A stretch of DNA of 64,000 nucleotides from Halobacteriales archaeon QS_8_69_73 (GCA_003022945.1 PXRZ01000055.1:1-64000), one strand, 5' to 3'; positions 40,343-51,349 are shown, counted from the first letter of the stretch. Notes: generated from the sequence alone by a model not told the origin. Numbers and translations are program-made.

Positions 40343-41275
40343 TCACCGGTAGCCGAGCGACTCGAGGCGGTCGACGACGTCAACGTCGGCGTCGGCGTCA
40401 GCATCGGCGTCGGGGTCGACCTCGGCCTCTCGCGGGGCGGCGGCCGGCGGCTCGTAGCCCCCCTCGTCGGTCGCGGCGGTAACCGCCCACGGCACCTCCC
40501 GGAGCGGCCGGAAGGCGAGGCCGGCGGCGTGGCCGTAGATGCCCCGCTCGCCGAAGGCGTTGCCGTGATCGGCGGTGACGACCGCGCGGTCGGCGTCGAC
40601 GTTCGACAGCAGCAGCCGGACGTCGTCGAGGGCCGCCCGGAGGTTGGCGCGATAGGCGGCCCAGACGTCGGCCCGCGAGCGGCGGCCGAACCGGAGGTCC
40701 TCCCACACCGACAGCGGGCGGTCGCCGAAGGCCTCCAGGGCGACGCCGTCGTCGCGATCGTCGGCGACGGATGGGAAGTGCGGCTGCATGTAGTGGACGA
40801 TCAGCCGGTCGAGGTCGCGCTCGCGGCCGGCGCGGACGGCGGCGTCGGTCACCGCCCGCGGCGGGACCGTGCCGAGGTCGTCGTCCCAGGCGTCCCGCCA
40901 CACCTCCCGGAGGTAGCCCAGCGCGTCGCCGTCGACGTGGTCGTCGCTGTAGGGGTTGGCGGTGACGTAGCCGACCGAGGACAGCGCCGCCGCCGGCCGG
41001 CCGAAGACGGCCTCGAGCCACTCCGTCGAGGTGCCGGCGGGCGACAGCCTGGTCGTCCCGACCGGCAGGTCGCCGTCCGGCGGGACGATCTCGGCCCACA
41101 GGTCCGCCCGACAGGCGTCGAGGACGACCAGTAGGTCCCAGTCGGCCTCGAACACCGGGTCCGCCGACAGCCGGCGGCCGTATCGGAGGTACGACCGCCA
41201 GCAGAGCTCCCGGACGGCGCCGAACCCGGCGCCGCGGAGCTGTCTGATGGCGTCGGCGGCGGCGCTGCGGTCCAT
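40343..41275 (-). CDS. Alkaline-phosphatase-superfamily/sulfatase-like protein
   Basis: DWDLLVVLDACRADLWAEIVPPDG...DRAVVTADHGNAFGERGIYGHAAGLAFRPLREVPWAV...LESLGYR. Confidence 0.82.
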   Translation of the reverse strand: MDRSAAADAIRQLRGAGFGAVRELCWRSYLRYGRRLSADPVFEADWDLLVVLDACRADLWAEIVPPDGDLPVGTTRLSPAGTSTEWLEAVFGRPAAALSSVGYVTANPYSDDHVDGDALGYLREVWRDAWDDDLGTVPPRAVTDAAVRAGRERDLDRLIVHYMQPHFPSVADDRDDGVALEAFGDRPLSVWEDLRFGRRSRADVWAAYRANLRAALDDVRLLLSNVDADRAVVTADHGNAFGERGIYGHAAGLAFRPLREVPWAVTAATDEGGYEPPAAAPREAEVDPDADADADADVDVVDRLESLGYR

Positions 41276-41627
41276 GTCATTCGTCGGTCGGCTCGGCTCT
41301 TAATCCCCGGTGGTCCGGCTGGAATAGTGTTCAGTGAGAAGGGAATGGAGTATTTCGGCGGTGACGAGGATGTGCTCGAACGCCCCCGGCCGCTCGCGGG
41401 CTAGGCCTCGCTGTGCTCGCGTGTCGTCGCTTCTTGCGTCGCTCCTCCCGCTCGCTTCATTCCGAGGCCTCCCTCCCCTCGATCGCTCGGCCTCGCTGCG
41501 CGAGCGGTCGGCCCCGTTCGATTTCCTACCCGAGGAGGCTGACCGACCGGCTCTCGCGTAACTAAACATGGCCCCGGCCGGCGGCGAAAAGAGGAAGCTA
41601 CTTTACCTCGACAGAACAGTTCAGCCC

Positions 41628-42626
41628 GTGAGCCTGCACGTCGCGGTCACGCACTACCCGGAAGGCGCCGGCCACGCCACGCGGATGATGGCGGTCGCGC
41701 GTGGCCTCCGGCGGCGTGGCGCCGAGGTGGCGCTCGCGGGTGGCGGGCCGGGACGACGGCTGTACGGGCCGAACGGCTTCGACGCCTACGAGCCGCCGCA
41801 GGTGGACTACATCGGCGATTACCAGGGCGCCGACAACCCGCTGGCCGGGTTGGTGCGGGTGCTGACGGGGAGCCTCCCGGACAGCGCCGACCGGGTCCGC
41901 GGGCTCGTCGAGTGGCTCCACGACGTCGACCCCGACGCGGTCGTCACTGACGACATGTTCACCGTTGCGGCAGCCGCGGCGGCCGACGTCCCGCTGTACG
42001 TGCTGTCGCACAACGCCGCCGCGCTGTACCGCGACCCGCTCATCCGGGCGTCGACGGCGGGCATCAACGCCGTCCAGCGGCTGGCCGCCGAGCGGTTCTT
42101 CTACCCGGCGGTGTGGCCGCCCGGCGACGGCGACCCGCCCGGCGTCTCCCGCGTGCCGCCGGTCGCGCTGCCGGCGCCGCCGGACGCCCCGGAGCGTGGC
42201 CCCGACGACCCGGGGGTCGTCCTCGTCCCGTCGACGTACTCGACCGAGTTCGACGCCGTGGCCGCCGGCCTCCGGGCGGCCGGCCGCGAGGTGACGCTCG
42301 TCGGCGACCACGACTGGGGGCCGGTGCCGTCGCTGCTGCCTGTACTGCGGCGGGCCGAGGCCGTCGTCTGTTCCGGCTACTCGACGGTGATGGAGGCGGC
42401 CGTCGCCGGGACTCCCTGTGTCGTCCTGCCGGCGACGAACGAGCAGGCCGGCGCTGCCCGGCGGCTGGCGCCGGCCGAGGGGTTTCGGGTCGCCCGGCGG
42501 CCGGCGGCCGTCGAGTCGGCGCTGTCGGCGCTGTCGGTCGCCCCGGAGCACGCCAACGGCATCGCCGCCGTCGCCGAGCGTATCCTCGACGACATCGCCG
42601 CCGCGAGGCCGCGGGCGACGGCCTGA
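41628..42626 (+). CDS. MurG/UGT-like glycosyltransferase
   Basis: HYPEGAGHATRMMAVARGLRRRGAEVALAGGGPG...AEAVVCSGYSTVMEAAVAGTPCVVLPATNEQAGAARRL. Confidence 0.82.
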   Translation: MSLHVAVTHYPEGAGHATRMMAVARGLRRRGAEVALAGGGPGRRLYGPNGFDAYEPPQVDYIGDYQGADNPLAGLVRVLTGSLPDSADRVRGLVEWLHDVDPDAVVTDDMFTVAAAAAADVPLYVLSHNAAALYRDPLIRASTAGINAVQRLAAERFFYPAVWPPGDGDPPGVSRVPPVALPAPPDAPERGPDDPGVVLVPSTYSTEFDAVAAGLRAAGREVTLVGDHDWGPVPSLLPVLRRAEAVVCSGYSTVMEAAVAGTPCVVLPATNEQAGAARRLAPAEGFRVARRPAAVESALSALSVAPEHANGIAAVAERILDDIAAARPRATA

Positions 42627-42718
42627 TACTGCCGGCTGTACCCGCGGAGCGGGGCGTACGCGAGCCGCCGGCCGGAGACACCTCCGGACCCCTCGGAGCG
42701 AACCCCGCGAAATTACAG

Positions 42719-43110
42719 CCGGTGGTACGGGTCGTACGGTCGACGCCATCGCCCGCCGGTGGAAGGCGACCGCCGTCTCGCGGTCGACCTCCGGGTAGCC
42801 AGGGGTCGTGACCGCCCCCCGGGAGTCGACGGTGCTGTCGGCGACGACCGCTGCCCGGTGGACCGGCTCGGGATCGGGGTACGGCCGGACCGAGCCGTAG
42901 CCGGCGGCAAACGCCGACCGTAGCGGCGCCGGGTCGTCGACGTACCGATTGACGACGAGGGACTCCGCCTTCGCGGCCGACAGCGCTGCCGCCGCGGCCA
43001 GCGGCGCCTCCCGGTCGAGGACGGCCGTCACCTCGCCGTCGGCGACCAGCGCGTTCCCCGGCTGGAGGTCCCACGGGAACAGCGTCGCCCGGGCGGGGCC
43101 GACATTGGGG
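42719..43110 (-). pseudogene. Aminoglycoside phosphotransferase-family fragment (N-terminus missing)
   Basis: RPNVGPARATLFPWDLQPGNALVADGEVTAVLDREAPLAAAAALSAAKAESLVVNRYV...HRRAMAS; no kinase N-lobe upstream. Confidence 0.55.
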
Positions 43111-43359
43111 CGGTTGTGCGGTGGCGTCGAAAGACGGCGACACGCTCTGGTCGCCGCGGCGCCGAGCAGCCTCGGGGTCTACCTCAGTCATCAATGAGCG
43201 ACACGGCGGCGCGGCGGAGCGGCTGGCCGAGGCGGTCGTCGCCGGCCTCGAGGCCGACCGAGCGACCGCGGCGGCGCGCCGGACCGATCAGGCAACAGCG
43301 AGACGAGAGCGGCGGAGTGGGAACGAGGGACTTTCACGCGCGGCGTCCAACCGCCACAC

Positions 43360-44028
43360 ATGTCGACGTACGTCACCGGGCGGACCCTCGACGAGAACGG
43401 AGAGCTGGTTCCGGGGACCGGCTTCGAGGTGCGGGAGGGCGGCCGGCTTGAGGAGCGGCTCCGCGAGCGGACGGGGCCGGTCACCTCCCACCCGACCCGG
43501 CCCGTCTGGGGGATCCCGCTGAGCGGCGACGACGGACCGATCCGGACGCTGAGCGTCTTCGGAGCCGGCTACGGCGGCCCGCCGGCGCACTACCACGAGC
43601 GGAGCGTCGAGCGCTTCGCGGTCGAGTCGGGGTCGCTGACCCTGCGGCTCGACGGCGACGAGCGGACGGTCGCGGCCGGCGAGGTGGCGACCGTCGAGCC
43701 GGACGTCGTCCACGGCTTCCGCGTCGAAACCGACGAGCGAGCGCTCGTGACGACGGAGATCCGCTCGCCGGGGCGGCTCCGGCAGGTGCTGCCGACGCTC
43801 GGCGGGCTGGCACACGACCGCTCGCGCAGCGCCGACGACCCGCTCCAGCGGGCCCGCATCGCCGACGTCCTCGACGGTAACACGACCTTCGTCCGGGGCG
43901 AGCGGTTCGGCGGCGCGGCGACAGACGCACTCGCGGCCGTCGCGCGGCTGGCCGGCTACCACGGCGCCTACGCGACCTATACGCAGCCGGCGTTCTGGCG
44001 GCGCCACGTTGAGCAGCCGATAGCGTGA
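43360..44028 (+). CDS. Cupin-domain protein
   Basis: GYGGPPAHYHERSVERFAVESGSLTLRLDGDERTVAAGEVATVEPDVVHGF. Confidence 0.82.
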   Translation: MSTYVTGRTLDENGELVPGTGFEVREGGRLEERLRERTGPVTSHPTRPVWGIPLSGDDGPIRTLSVFGAGYGGPPAHYHERSVERFAVESGSLTLRLDGDERTVAAGEVATVEPDVVHGFRVETDERALVTTEIRSPGRLRQVLPTLGGLAHDRSRSADDPLQRARIADVLDGNTTFVRGERFGGAATDALAAVARLAGYHGAYATYTQPAFWRRHVEQPIA

Positions 44029-44087
44029 CGGCGACGGACCGCGGCGCGGCCGACGGATTCATCCGTCCCTCGGCGCAACCGACGTGT

Positions 44088-44393
44088 ATGTCGAGCGATA
44101 CCGACGATACGACCGAGACGGAGCCGACGACCATCCGACGCGGTCGGGACTTCGAGCGGGAGTACCGGCTGTCGGCCGCCGACGCCGGCGAGTTCCTCGT
44201 TCAACTCGGCGAACAGCTCCGGGACGACGAGACGCTGACCGTCGCCGACGAGACGGAAGGGTGGGAACTGCCCTTCGAGTCCGGCGAGCCGGTCGGGCTG
44301 GAGATCGACTTCGAGGGGACCGGCGAGCCGGAGCTCGAAATCGAGGTCGAGATGCCCGGCGTCGCCGACGACGACGGGCCGACGGTCAGCTGA
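44088..44393 (+). CDS. Amphi-Trp domain protein
   Basis: FEREYRLSAADAGEFLVQLGEQLRDDETLTVADETEGWELPFESGEPVGLEIDFEG. Confidence 0.8.
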   Translation: MSSDTDDTTETEPTTIRRGRDFEREYRLSAADAGEFLVQLGEQLRDDETLTVADETEGWELPFESGEPVGLEIDFEGTGEPELEIEVEMPGVADDDGPTVS

Positions 44394-44500
44394 GGCGTGG
44401 GCGACGGCGGGCGCCGTCGGCATCCGGTCGACCATCCGGGCCGGCTCCGCGGATGCGGCGCAACCGACCAGTCCGCGACAGATTGTAGTACGTCCGCTCC

Positions 44501-44689
44501 GTGTCAGCGATATACATGGATGTCGAAACCGAGTTCGCCGAGGAGACGGTGACCGTCAGCGCCGACGGGGAGGTCGTCGGGACGGTCCCGCGGGAGTTCT
44601 GGGAGAAGTGGACCGACCGCATCGAGAACGACCCGGAGACGTGTCTGTCGGTCTGTCTGTCGAGACGGCCGGCCGTCCGCGACGCCTGA
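44501..44689 (+). CDS. Small hypothetical protein
   Basis: MSAIYMDVETEFAEETVTVSADGEVVGTVPREFWEKWTDRIENDPETCLSVCLSRRPAVRDA. Confidence 0.55.
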   Translation: MSAIYMDVETEFAEETVTVSADGEVVGTVPREFWEKWTDRIENDPETCLSVCLSRRPAVRDA

Positions 44690-44783
44690 GCGACGGAGAC
44701 GGCGCGAGCCGTCGACGCCGGGGGCTCGCCGGCGCGGTTCCCGTACCCGTTCTTTTTTGTCCGCATCGGCCGGTACGTCGGCC

Positions 44784-45986
44784 ATGCCACCGTCACACGG
44801 GAGTCACCTGGGGACGCCGACGGCCGCGGACGCGACGACGCTGCTGTTGCTCGGCAGCGGCGAGCTCGGAAAGGAACTCGTCCTCGCGGCCCAGCGGCTG
44901 GGCGTGGAGACGGTCGCCGTCGACCGCTACGAGGACGCGCCGGCGATGCAGGTCGCCCATCGGAGCCACGCGGTCGACATGACCGACGCGGCGGCGGTCA
45001 GTGAGATCGTCGACCGCGAGGAGCCGGCGCTCATCGTCCCGGAGATCGAGGCCATCGCGACCGACGAACTCGAGCGGCTCGAGGAGGCCGGCCACGACGT
45101 GGTGCCGACCGCCCGGGCGACCCGGCTGACGATGGACCGCGAGTGGATCCGCGAGTTCGCCGCCGGGGAGGTCGGCGTCCGGACCGGCGACTACGCCTTC
45201 GCCGACGGCAGAGAGGCCTACCGCGAGGCGGCCGCCGACATCGGGCTGCCAGTGGTGGTGAAGCCGACGATGTCTTCCTCCGGGAAGGGTCAGTCGGTCG
45301 TCCACGACGACGCGGCGCTGGACGACGCCTGGGAGACCGCCCGGGAGGGGACGCGCGCGGACACCGGCCGGGTCATCGTCGAGGAACTCGTCGAGTTCGA
45401 CGCCGAATTCACGCTTTTGACCGTCCGCCACGAGGACGGGACGACGTTCTGCCCGCCCGTCGGTCACGTCCAGGAGGGCGGCGACTACCAGGCGAGCTGG
45501 CAGCCGCACCCCCTGACCGACGGGCAGCTGTCGGACGCCAGGCGGATGGCCCGCGAGGTGACCGACGGCCTCGGCGGCCACGGCATCTTCGGCGTCGAAT
45601 TCTTCGTCCGGGACGGCGAGGTGCTGTTCAGCGAGCTGTCGCCGCGGCCCCACGACACCGGGCTCGTGACGCTGGCCTCCCAGCGGCGCAGCCAGTTCGA
45701 CCTCCACCTGCGCGCGATTCTCGGCCTTCCGGTGTCGGAGGTCACCGTCGACCGCCCCGGGGCGAGCGCGGCGCTGGTCGCCGACGAGCCGCTCGATCGG
45801 CCCGCCGTCACCGGCGTCGAAGAGGCCCTCGCGACGCCGGAGACCGACCTGTGGCTGTTCGGCAAGCCGGACGCCTACGCCGGGCGGCGGATGGGCGTCG
45901 CCGTTGCGACGGCCGACGACACCGACACCGCCCGCGAGCGCGCCGCGGCGGCCGTCGACTGCCTCGAGATCGGCGACGACGCCTGA
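44784..45986 (+). CDS. purT: Formate-dependent phosphoribosylglycinamide formyltransferase
   Basis: LLLLGSGELGKELVLAAQRLGVETVAVDRYEDAPAMQVAHRSHAVDMTD...VVKPTMSSSGKGQSVV...LFSELSPRPHDTGLVTL. Confidence 0.95.
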   Translation: MPPSHGSHLGTPTAADATTLLLLGSGELGKELVLAAQRLGVETVAVDRYEDAPAMQVAHRSHAVDMTDAAAVSEIVDREEPALIVPEIEAIATDELERLEEAGHDVVPTARATRLTMDREWIREFAAGEVGVRTGDYAFADGREAYREAAADIGLPVVVKPTMSSSGKGQSVVHDDAALDDAWETAREGTRADTGRVIVEELVEFDAEFTLLTVRHEDGTTFCPPVGHVQEGGDYQASWQPHPLTDGQLSDARRMAREVTDGLGGHGIFGVEFFVRDGEVLFSELSPRPHDTGLVTLASQRRSQFDLHLRAILGLPVSEVTVDRPGASAALVADEPLDRPAVTGVEEALATPETDLWLFGKPDAYAGRRMGVAVATADDTDTARERAAAAVDCLEIGDDA

Positions 45987-46414
45987 GGTCCGCGCGCGGA
46001 ACTGCCAGTCGTTTTTGTTTTACGAGCACACCCAAGGCAGTGGCGGGGCGGGCGCTCGTCGGGTATCTGTGTCGCCCCCCGACGGTAGCCGCCTCCGTCG
46101 TCCTGCGGTCACGGGCCGGTGATACCAGTATCGTACAGGATGCCGCACTCGTCATACCGGACCAGCGTCTCCGAGTCCGGTATCGCCTCGGAGGAGTCAC
46201 CGGAACTCGCAGTATGTCGCCGAGATTGGGTCTAAGGTCGGTGTACGCCGCTGCGTCACGGCTGGGACAGACCGTGGGGACGTACTCGGCGAGGGGTCAA
46301 ATTAGATAACGCAGATGCTCGCTCTCCCACGAGTTGCGGACGAGCGACACCGGCAGTGGGGATCCGGCGCTCGGGGAAGGACACTCACTTGTCATCTTGG
46401 GGCGAACGACCCGC

Positions 46415-46618
46415 ATGGGAAGTGACGGCCTCGTCGAACTCGACCAGGAGTGCTGGGTCGCCCTCGCGAAGTACAATCTGCTCCTCGCCACCGGCTTCGG
46501 GATTCTCGCACTAGTGTCCCGAACGGCGCTGTCCGGCAACGAACTGCTGCTCATCGAGAACGGAGTGCTCGCGCTGCTCTTCGGGACCGTTCAGACGTAC
46601 GCCTGGCTCTCCGCGTGA
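46415..46618 (+). CDS. Small two-TM membrane protein
   Basis: MGSDGLVELDQECWVALAKYNLLLATGFGILALVSRTALSGNELLLIENGVLALLFGTVQTYAWLSA. Confidence 0.6.
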   Translation: MGSDGLVELDQECWVALAKYNLLLATGFGILALVSRTALSGNELLLIENGVLALLFGTVQTYAWLSA

Positions 46619-46706
46619 GCAGAGCGGGGCAGTCGACGACGCTCCCGCAGTATCCGACGGGGCCCGGCCGAGGAACTTTTTCTTCGAATAGGACCGCTTC
46701 ACGTCA

Positions 46707-47439
46707 TTACTGCCGACAGTGTGAGAGGTGTCCGGATCGGACGGAACTCGACCGTCCTCGAACGTCACCGTGACGACTCCATTTTGTGAGTCCCCCGCGA
46801 CGGCGCAGTGGGGGGCGGTCGAGTCGGTCGGCTCTCTCGGTGGTCGCGACGGCGTACTTGACCGCCCGGTCGCTGTCGGTCCGGTCGCGGTCCGCGCGTT
46901 CCAGCGGTCGGTCGGCGTAGAACGAGACCGTCGTGATGGACTGCCGCTCGACGTCCTCGGCGACGCACACGGTCGCCCCGGCCGGTACCTCGCTCGCTAC
47001 TTGCTGGCCGACGTCGCGCTGCTCCTCGTTGTACGACTCCACGACGAGGGCGCCGTACGTCGGGAGCAGAAGGAGAATGGCAAGAACGCAGACGGCGGCA
47101 TAGGCGGCCAGCCGCCGTCCCAGCGACGAAAGGGGTCTCGCTCCGGAGGATGGGGCTAATTTCTTCGAGGACCGACCCAACCCGGTCCCGGAGGCTGCCA
47201 CCGAGCGGTCCGTCCGCGGCGGCAGGCGGGACGTACCCCAGAAGCGCTGCCCCGGGAATATACATCCGGAGTAGATACCGGGCATGGTCGCCGCTCGCCG
47301 CGGCGAAGGTGTCGAAGCCGGCCGCACGGAACCGGTCGGCGCGCAGATAGTCGATCGTCACGAGCGGGACGTTTCGCGACCGACCCATTACCCCGAGAGG
47401 CACCCGGACGGCACCCGAGCGCGTCGGTCCGGGTGCCAC
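46707..47439 (-). pseudogene. Broken membrane glycosyltransferase-like gene
   Basis: Frames: NVPLVTIDYLRADRFRAAGFDTFAAASGDHARYLLRMYIPGAALLGYVPP...; RRLAAYAAVCVLAILLLLPTYGALVVESYNEEQRDVGQQVASEVPAGATVCVAEDVERQSITTVSFYADRPLE. Confidence 0.5.
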
Positions 47440-47903
47440 GCGAGGTGCGCGCGGTCCGTGTTAGCCGGATCGGCGGTCGGTCAGGGGCGGGGCGCCCTGT
47501 TCCGGCGGCGAGACGGCTCACTCGCTGGGATCGGCTGGGAGTTGCTGGCGCGACACTTCGGCGCGACGGTCGACGTCGACGGCCTCGAGAACGAATTGTG
47601 AGGCCGCGCCGACGCCCGTCGATCAGCCATGGAGGTGTTGGCACCCGGTTTAGACGGAAATGCTCGCATTCCAGACGAGTACCTATACCGCGGCGAGCGG
47701 AGCGAGTCGCAGGCTCGTGAGGAGATCAGACGCAGTAAAAAGTGAGAACGGTGCCGTCTCCTGGCGAATCGCTTGCGGTAATCTAGTACAGTGGTCCTAT
47801 AGTTCGTTTATTAGATGTAAACAGATGGCCGACGTTTTGAGAACGTTCTATCGGCAGAACGCTTATTCCGGCGGTCTGCATTTTATTCACTACGTGTAAC
47901 GGT

Positions 47904-48713
47904 GTCACCGACGAACAACGAACTACACGAAGCGGGTTATCAGAGCGAGAGAGCCGCGCGCTCGCGCGCCTGACAAGTCAGAACAGGGAGATTTTCACGA
48001 TCGACGACCTGGCGGAAGCGCTTGAGACGACCTACGACGCCGCCAAGACGACCACGTCGCGCCTTGCGAACAACGGCTGGCTCACGCGTCTCAAGCCCGG
48101 ACTCTACCTCGTCGTCCCGCTGGCGGCCGGCGAGCGCGGACAGTACACCGCCCACGAGTTCTACATCGCCAACCACCTCGTCGAGCCGATGTACGTCGGG
48201 TTCTGGAGCGCGCTCGGCTTCCACGGACTCACCGAACAGGTCCCTCGGTCGGTCACCATCGTGACAACCAAGCGACGCCCGGACCGGACCGTCCACGACG
48301 TGGAGTATCACTTCGTCACACTCGCCGAGTACAAGTTCTTCGGCCACGAGCAGTACGCCGTGGGCGGCCACCAGGTCTCCATCGCCACGCCGGAAAAGAC
48401 GCTGGCCGACTGTGCCGACCAGCCCAACCACTGCGGCGGCGTCCGCGAACTCGCCAAGGGCATTCGGGAGGGGGGCGACGGCTACGATCCCAAGACGCTG
48501 ATCGAGTATGCCCGACAGATCGGCAACGGGGCAGCCCTCAAACGCCTGGTCTACCTCATGGATCACTACGAGATTACCATTCCCAACCGCGAAACAGTGG
48601 ACGCCGAGGTCACTGAGGGGTCTTCGCCACTCGACCCGACGCGCTCGTCGAGGGGCGACTACACGCCGGGCTATCGGCTATACGTAAATATCCCCGACGA
48701 GGAGTTACCATAG
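47904..48713 (+). CDS. AbiEi-like antitoxin/transcriptional regulator (start unresolved)
   Basis: VTDEQRTTRSGLSERESRALARLTSQNREIFTIDDLAEALETTYDAAKTTTSRLANNGWLTRLKPGLYLVVPL...TPEKTLADCADQPNHCGGVRELAKGI. Confidence 0.8.
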   Translation, partial: VTDEQRTTRSGLSERESRALARLTSQNREIFTIDDLAEALETTYDAAKTTTSRLANNGWLTRLKPGLYLVVPLAAGERGQYTAHEFYIANHLVEPMYVGFWSALGFHGLTEQVPRSVTIVTTKRRPDRTVHDVEYHFVTLAEYKFFGHEQYAVGGHQVSIATPEKTLADCADQPNHCGGVRELAKGIREGGDGYDPKTLIEYARQIGNGAALKRLVYLMDHYEITIPNRETVDAEVTEGSSPLDPTRSSRGDYTPGYRLYVNIPDEELP

Positions 48714-48716
48714 CTG

Positions 48717-49545
48717 ATGCTCGACGAAGCAGCCATTCGTCGGCGAGCTCGGGAACTCGGGGTGCGAACTGACTACGTCGAGAAGGACTACGTCAACTCA
48801 TGGGTGCTGTACGGCATCTACACGACCGCCTTCGGCGACGACCTGCTCTTCAAAGGCGGAACCGCCCTCAGCAAACTCTACTTCCCGGAAACGTGGCGAT
48901 ACTCCGAGGGCCTGGATTTTACCGTCGACGGAATCTTTAGCGGCACGGAATCGGAGCTACGTGCGGCCCTGGAAACGGCGTCGCGTCGGTCCGGGATCGA
49001 GTTCTCGGTCGACGAGTTCTACGAGGGGAACGACGGCGGGTTATCCGACCTACTACGTCGAGGCATCCATCCAGTATCGCGCGATGTTCGACCACAAGAA
49101 CACGACCGAACTCAACATCATGAGCGACGAGGTCGTCGCCGCAACGCCCGCCGAGCACACCCACGACTATCAGGACGTCAATTCGTTCTCACTGCAGGCG
49201 TACTCGCTGGCCGAAATCTTCGCCGAGAAACTCCGGACGATCTACCAGCGCTCTCGCGGGCGGGACTACTACGACCTGTATCAGATCGTCATCGGAAACG
49301 AGACGCCACCGGCTGAAACGGTGGCCGCTATGTTCGACGCGAAGCGAGCCCACGCACCCGATGAGTCCTACCACACACCGCCGGAACCCAGCGGGGGGCT
49401 TCCAGTCGCTGCCACGGAGAGCATCGCTGACGACTGGAAAATGGCGATACCCGAACTCGTGGCAGATCCTCCAGTACTGGAGACGGTCCGGAAGCGACTC
49501 AACGCGTATCTCGTCGAAATCCTCGCTCCGGTGCTCGACGAGTGA
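48717..49545 (+). pseudogene. AbiEii-type nucleotidyltransferase toxin, frameshift near 49037
   Basis: LLFKGGTALSKLYFPETWRYSEGLDFTVDG then frame change at gacggcgggttatccg to YPTYYVEASIQYRAMFDHKNTTELNIMSDEVV...AEKLRTIYQRSRGRDYYDLYQIV. Confidence 0.8.
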
Positions 49546-49686
49546 GAGAGGAGCCGGGCCCGACTACCGGACTCAAGCGCAGCATTCACTCCGGCAGCTC
49601 GACGACCTCTCTCCCCGGTCTGAATATCCCGGCTCTCGTCGAGCGTCTGTCGTCCTTTCTCGAACAATCATTTGGCCCTCTTTTAT

Positions 49687-50772
49687 AATTAGTCACTCGA
49701 TTCAGGCCGTTCAATGATCGCCTCGACGCGGTCAAGTCGCTCGTCGAGTTTGCGTTCTTTGGCTATTATTACACCACCTGCCAGAGGATGAGCGCGAGCA
49801 GCAGGAGCACTAACACTGCGACGGCCATCTTGTAGTAGATGAGTCTGTGTTCGCCCGCGGCGAGCTCTCGGTCGTGTTCGTACTCCTGTTCAAACGTCTC
49901 GAGTGCATCTTCGAGTTCGAGTTAATCGTTGTTCGCGTCGACGAATTCCGTCCGTGACCTGGTAAAATACTCGCCCGCCCGGGTCGGCGTGATCGCTGCC
50001 ATGTCCGCTACCTTATCGGCGATGAACTGGTCGTCCGTGTAGCCGACGGCCGTGACGGTGGGTTGTACTCGCGGTGAAGAGCGCCTCCGCCACCGCCTCC
50101 GTGTTGAACGCCTTCAGATCCGTGTCGCTGCCGCCACCGCGGCCGGCGATGATGAGGTCAACGTCCTTGTGGCGGTCCAAGTGGTGAACGCTGTTGGCGA
50201 TCGACCGAGGAGCACGGTCGCCTTGCACGCTTGCGTCCTTGACGAGGATATCCACGGTAGGATCCCGGCCGTGGATCGCAGTCTTAAATCATCACGAGCG
50301 TCGCCCTGGAGCAATGTGACGACACCGATCCGTTCTGGGAACCTCGGTGGGGTCTGCTTGCAGTCGTTATTAAACCACCTGCGCTGTTCGAGTTCGTTCT
50401 CGAGGCGGACGACGGCCGCCGCCTGATCGCCCTCCCCGACGGCTGTTACCTCCAGGGTTTGAGGCTGATCTTCCCGCCCTCATATAGAAGTCGAGTTCCC
50501 TTCGAGGATGACCTCCATACCGTCTTCGAGATCATAGCCATGTTCCAGTGTTGGCTCTGCTAGGAGCACGCAAGGGAGGTCTGTTTGCCGTCGGTGAGGA
50601 TGAAGTAGATGGCCGTATCCCGCTCGCTTTTATCTATTACCTTGCGCATACAGCGGACGCCGTGGAGACTCTTTTTGGAGTCGACGACATCGTCAATCCG
50701 GTCGTTTAGCTCTCCGACCGTGAGTAGATTGTCCTTCGAGGGGGCATCATCCATTTCGGCCGTCTCGCCCAT
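49687..50772 (-). pseudogene. xseA: Decayed exodeoxyribonuclease VII locus (xseA with adjacent small-subunit-like remnant)
   Basis: LLTVGELNDRIDDVVDSKKSLHGVRCMRKVI; DLIIAGRGGGSDTDLKAFNTEAVAEALFT; VTAVGYTDDQFIADKVADMAAITPTRAGEYFT; internal TAA; tail KERKLDERLDRVEAIIERPESSD*. Confidence 0.75.
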
Positions 50773-50914
50773 TGGCGATCGTTCTGAATGGAATATCGCA
50801 GGTGTCGCTATCTTAATTTTGGGCCGGTGTTAGACGACCAAGTGAAACCGAGATTGAAGATAGCGGGGCCTAATAGGCCAGTCCAAACCAAGAGGGTGGC
50901 CTCAATGAGCTATT

Positions 50915-51136
50915 CTAACAAGGTCGAATATCTCGCCAACGAACATCTACTGTGTTGCCATTATCTAACTCAACTCGGTAAAGAATCGAATCCCGCTCAT
51001 CACCTGTTGATAGACCAGCGTCGTCATTCATACTCCCTTTAATCTCCCCAGTTTGGCCATGAAGTTGTGCAAAATCTGGATCACTCTGATCCGGAATGTT
51101 GAGACGGACGCGGTCTCCCACTTCAAACCCACTCAT
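50915..51136 (-). CDS. Small SH3-like/DUF8139-like haloarchaeal protein
   Basis: MSGFEVGDRVRLNIPDQSDPDFAQLHGQTGEIKG...DSILYRVELDNGNTVDVRWRDIRPC. Confidence 0.65.
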   Translation of the reverse strand: MSGFEVGDRVRLNIPDQSDPDFAQLHGQTGEIKGSMNDDAGLSTGDERDSILYRVELDNGNTVDVRWRDIRPC

Positions 51137-51349
51137 CAGCCCACTCTTCGTACTAATTGGTGAAAATATTGGGGATTAATCCCATAGCCTGTTGATGAAG
51201 GGGAGTTGAATTCACTCTAAAAATTCTGTGAGGGATGGGGTGTAAGTTGGCTCCCGCCACTGACCGAATCTCCATTTACGTGCAAGGGTTGGTGCGTATT
51301 CTATTTGAATTCCGCATAGGTCGACCTGTAGAATGGAGGCAGTAATATT

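Noticed and set aside
40370-40425. gtcggc/gtcggcgtcagc hexanucleotide-like repeat
   Set aside because: Encodes the acidic DADADADAD tail of the sulfatase-like protein; common haloarchaeal low complexity.
41300-41569. 89-aa minus ORF ending HILVTAEILHSLLTEHYSS as a transposase remnant
   Set aside because: Only a weak impression of an IS end; no terminal repeats or family motif identifiable by eye.
47284-47601. Plus-strand ORF ending RRRDGSLAGIGWELLARHFGATVDVDGLENEL
   Set aside because: Tail looks protein-like but I could not assign a family, and it overlaps another remnant.
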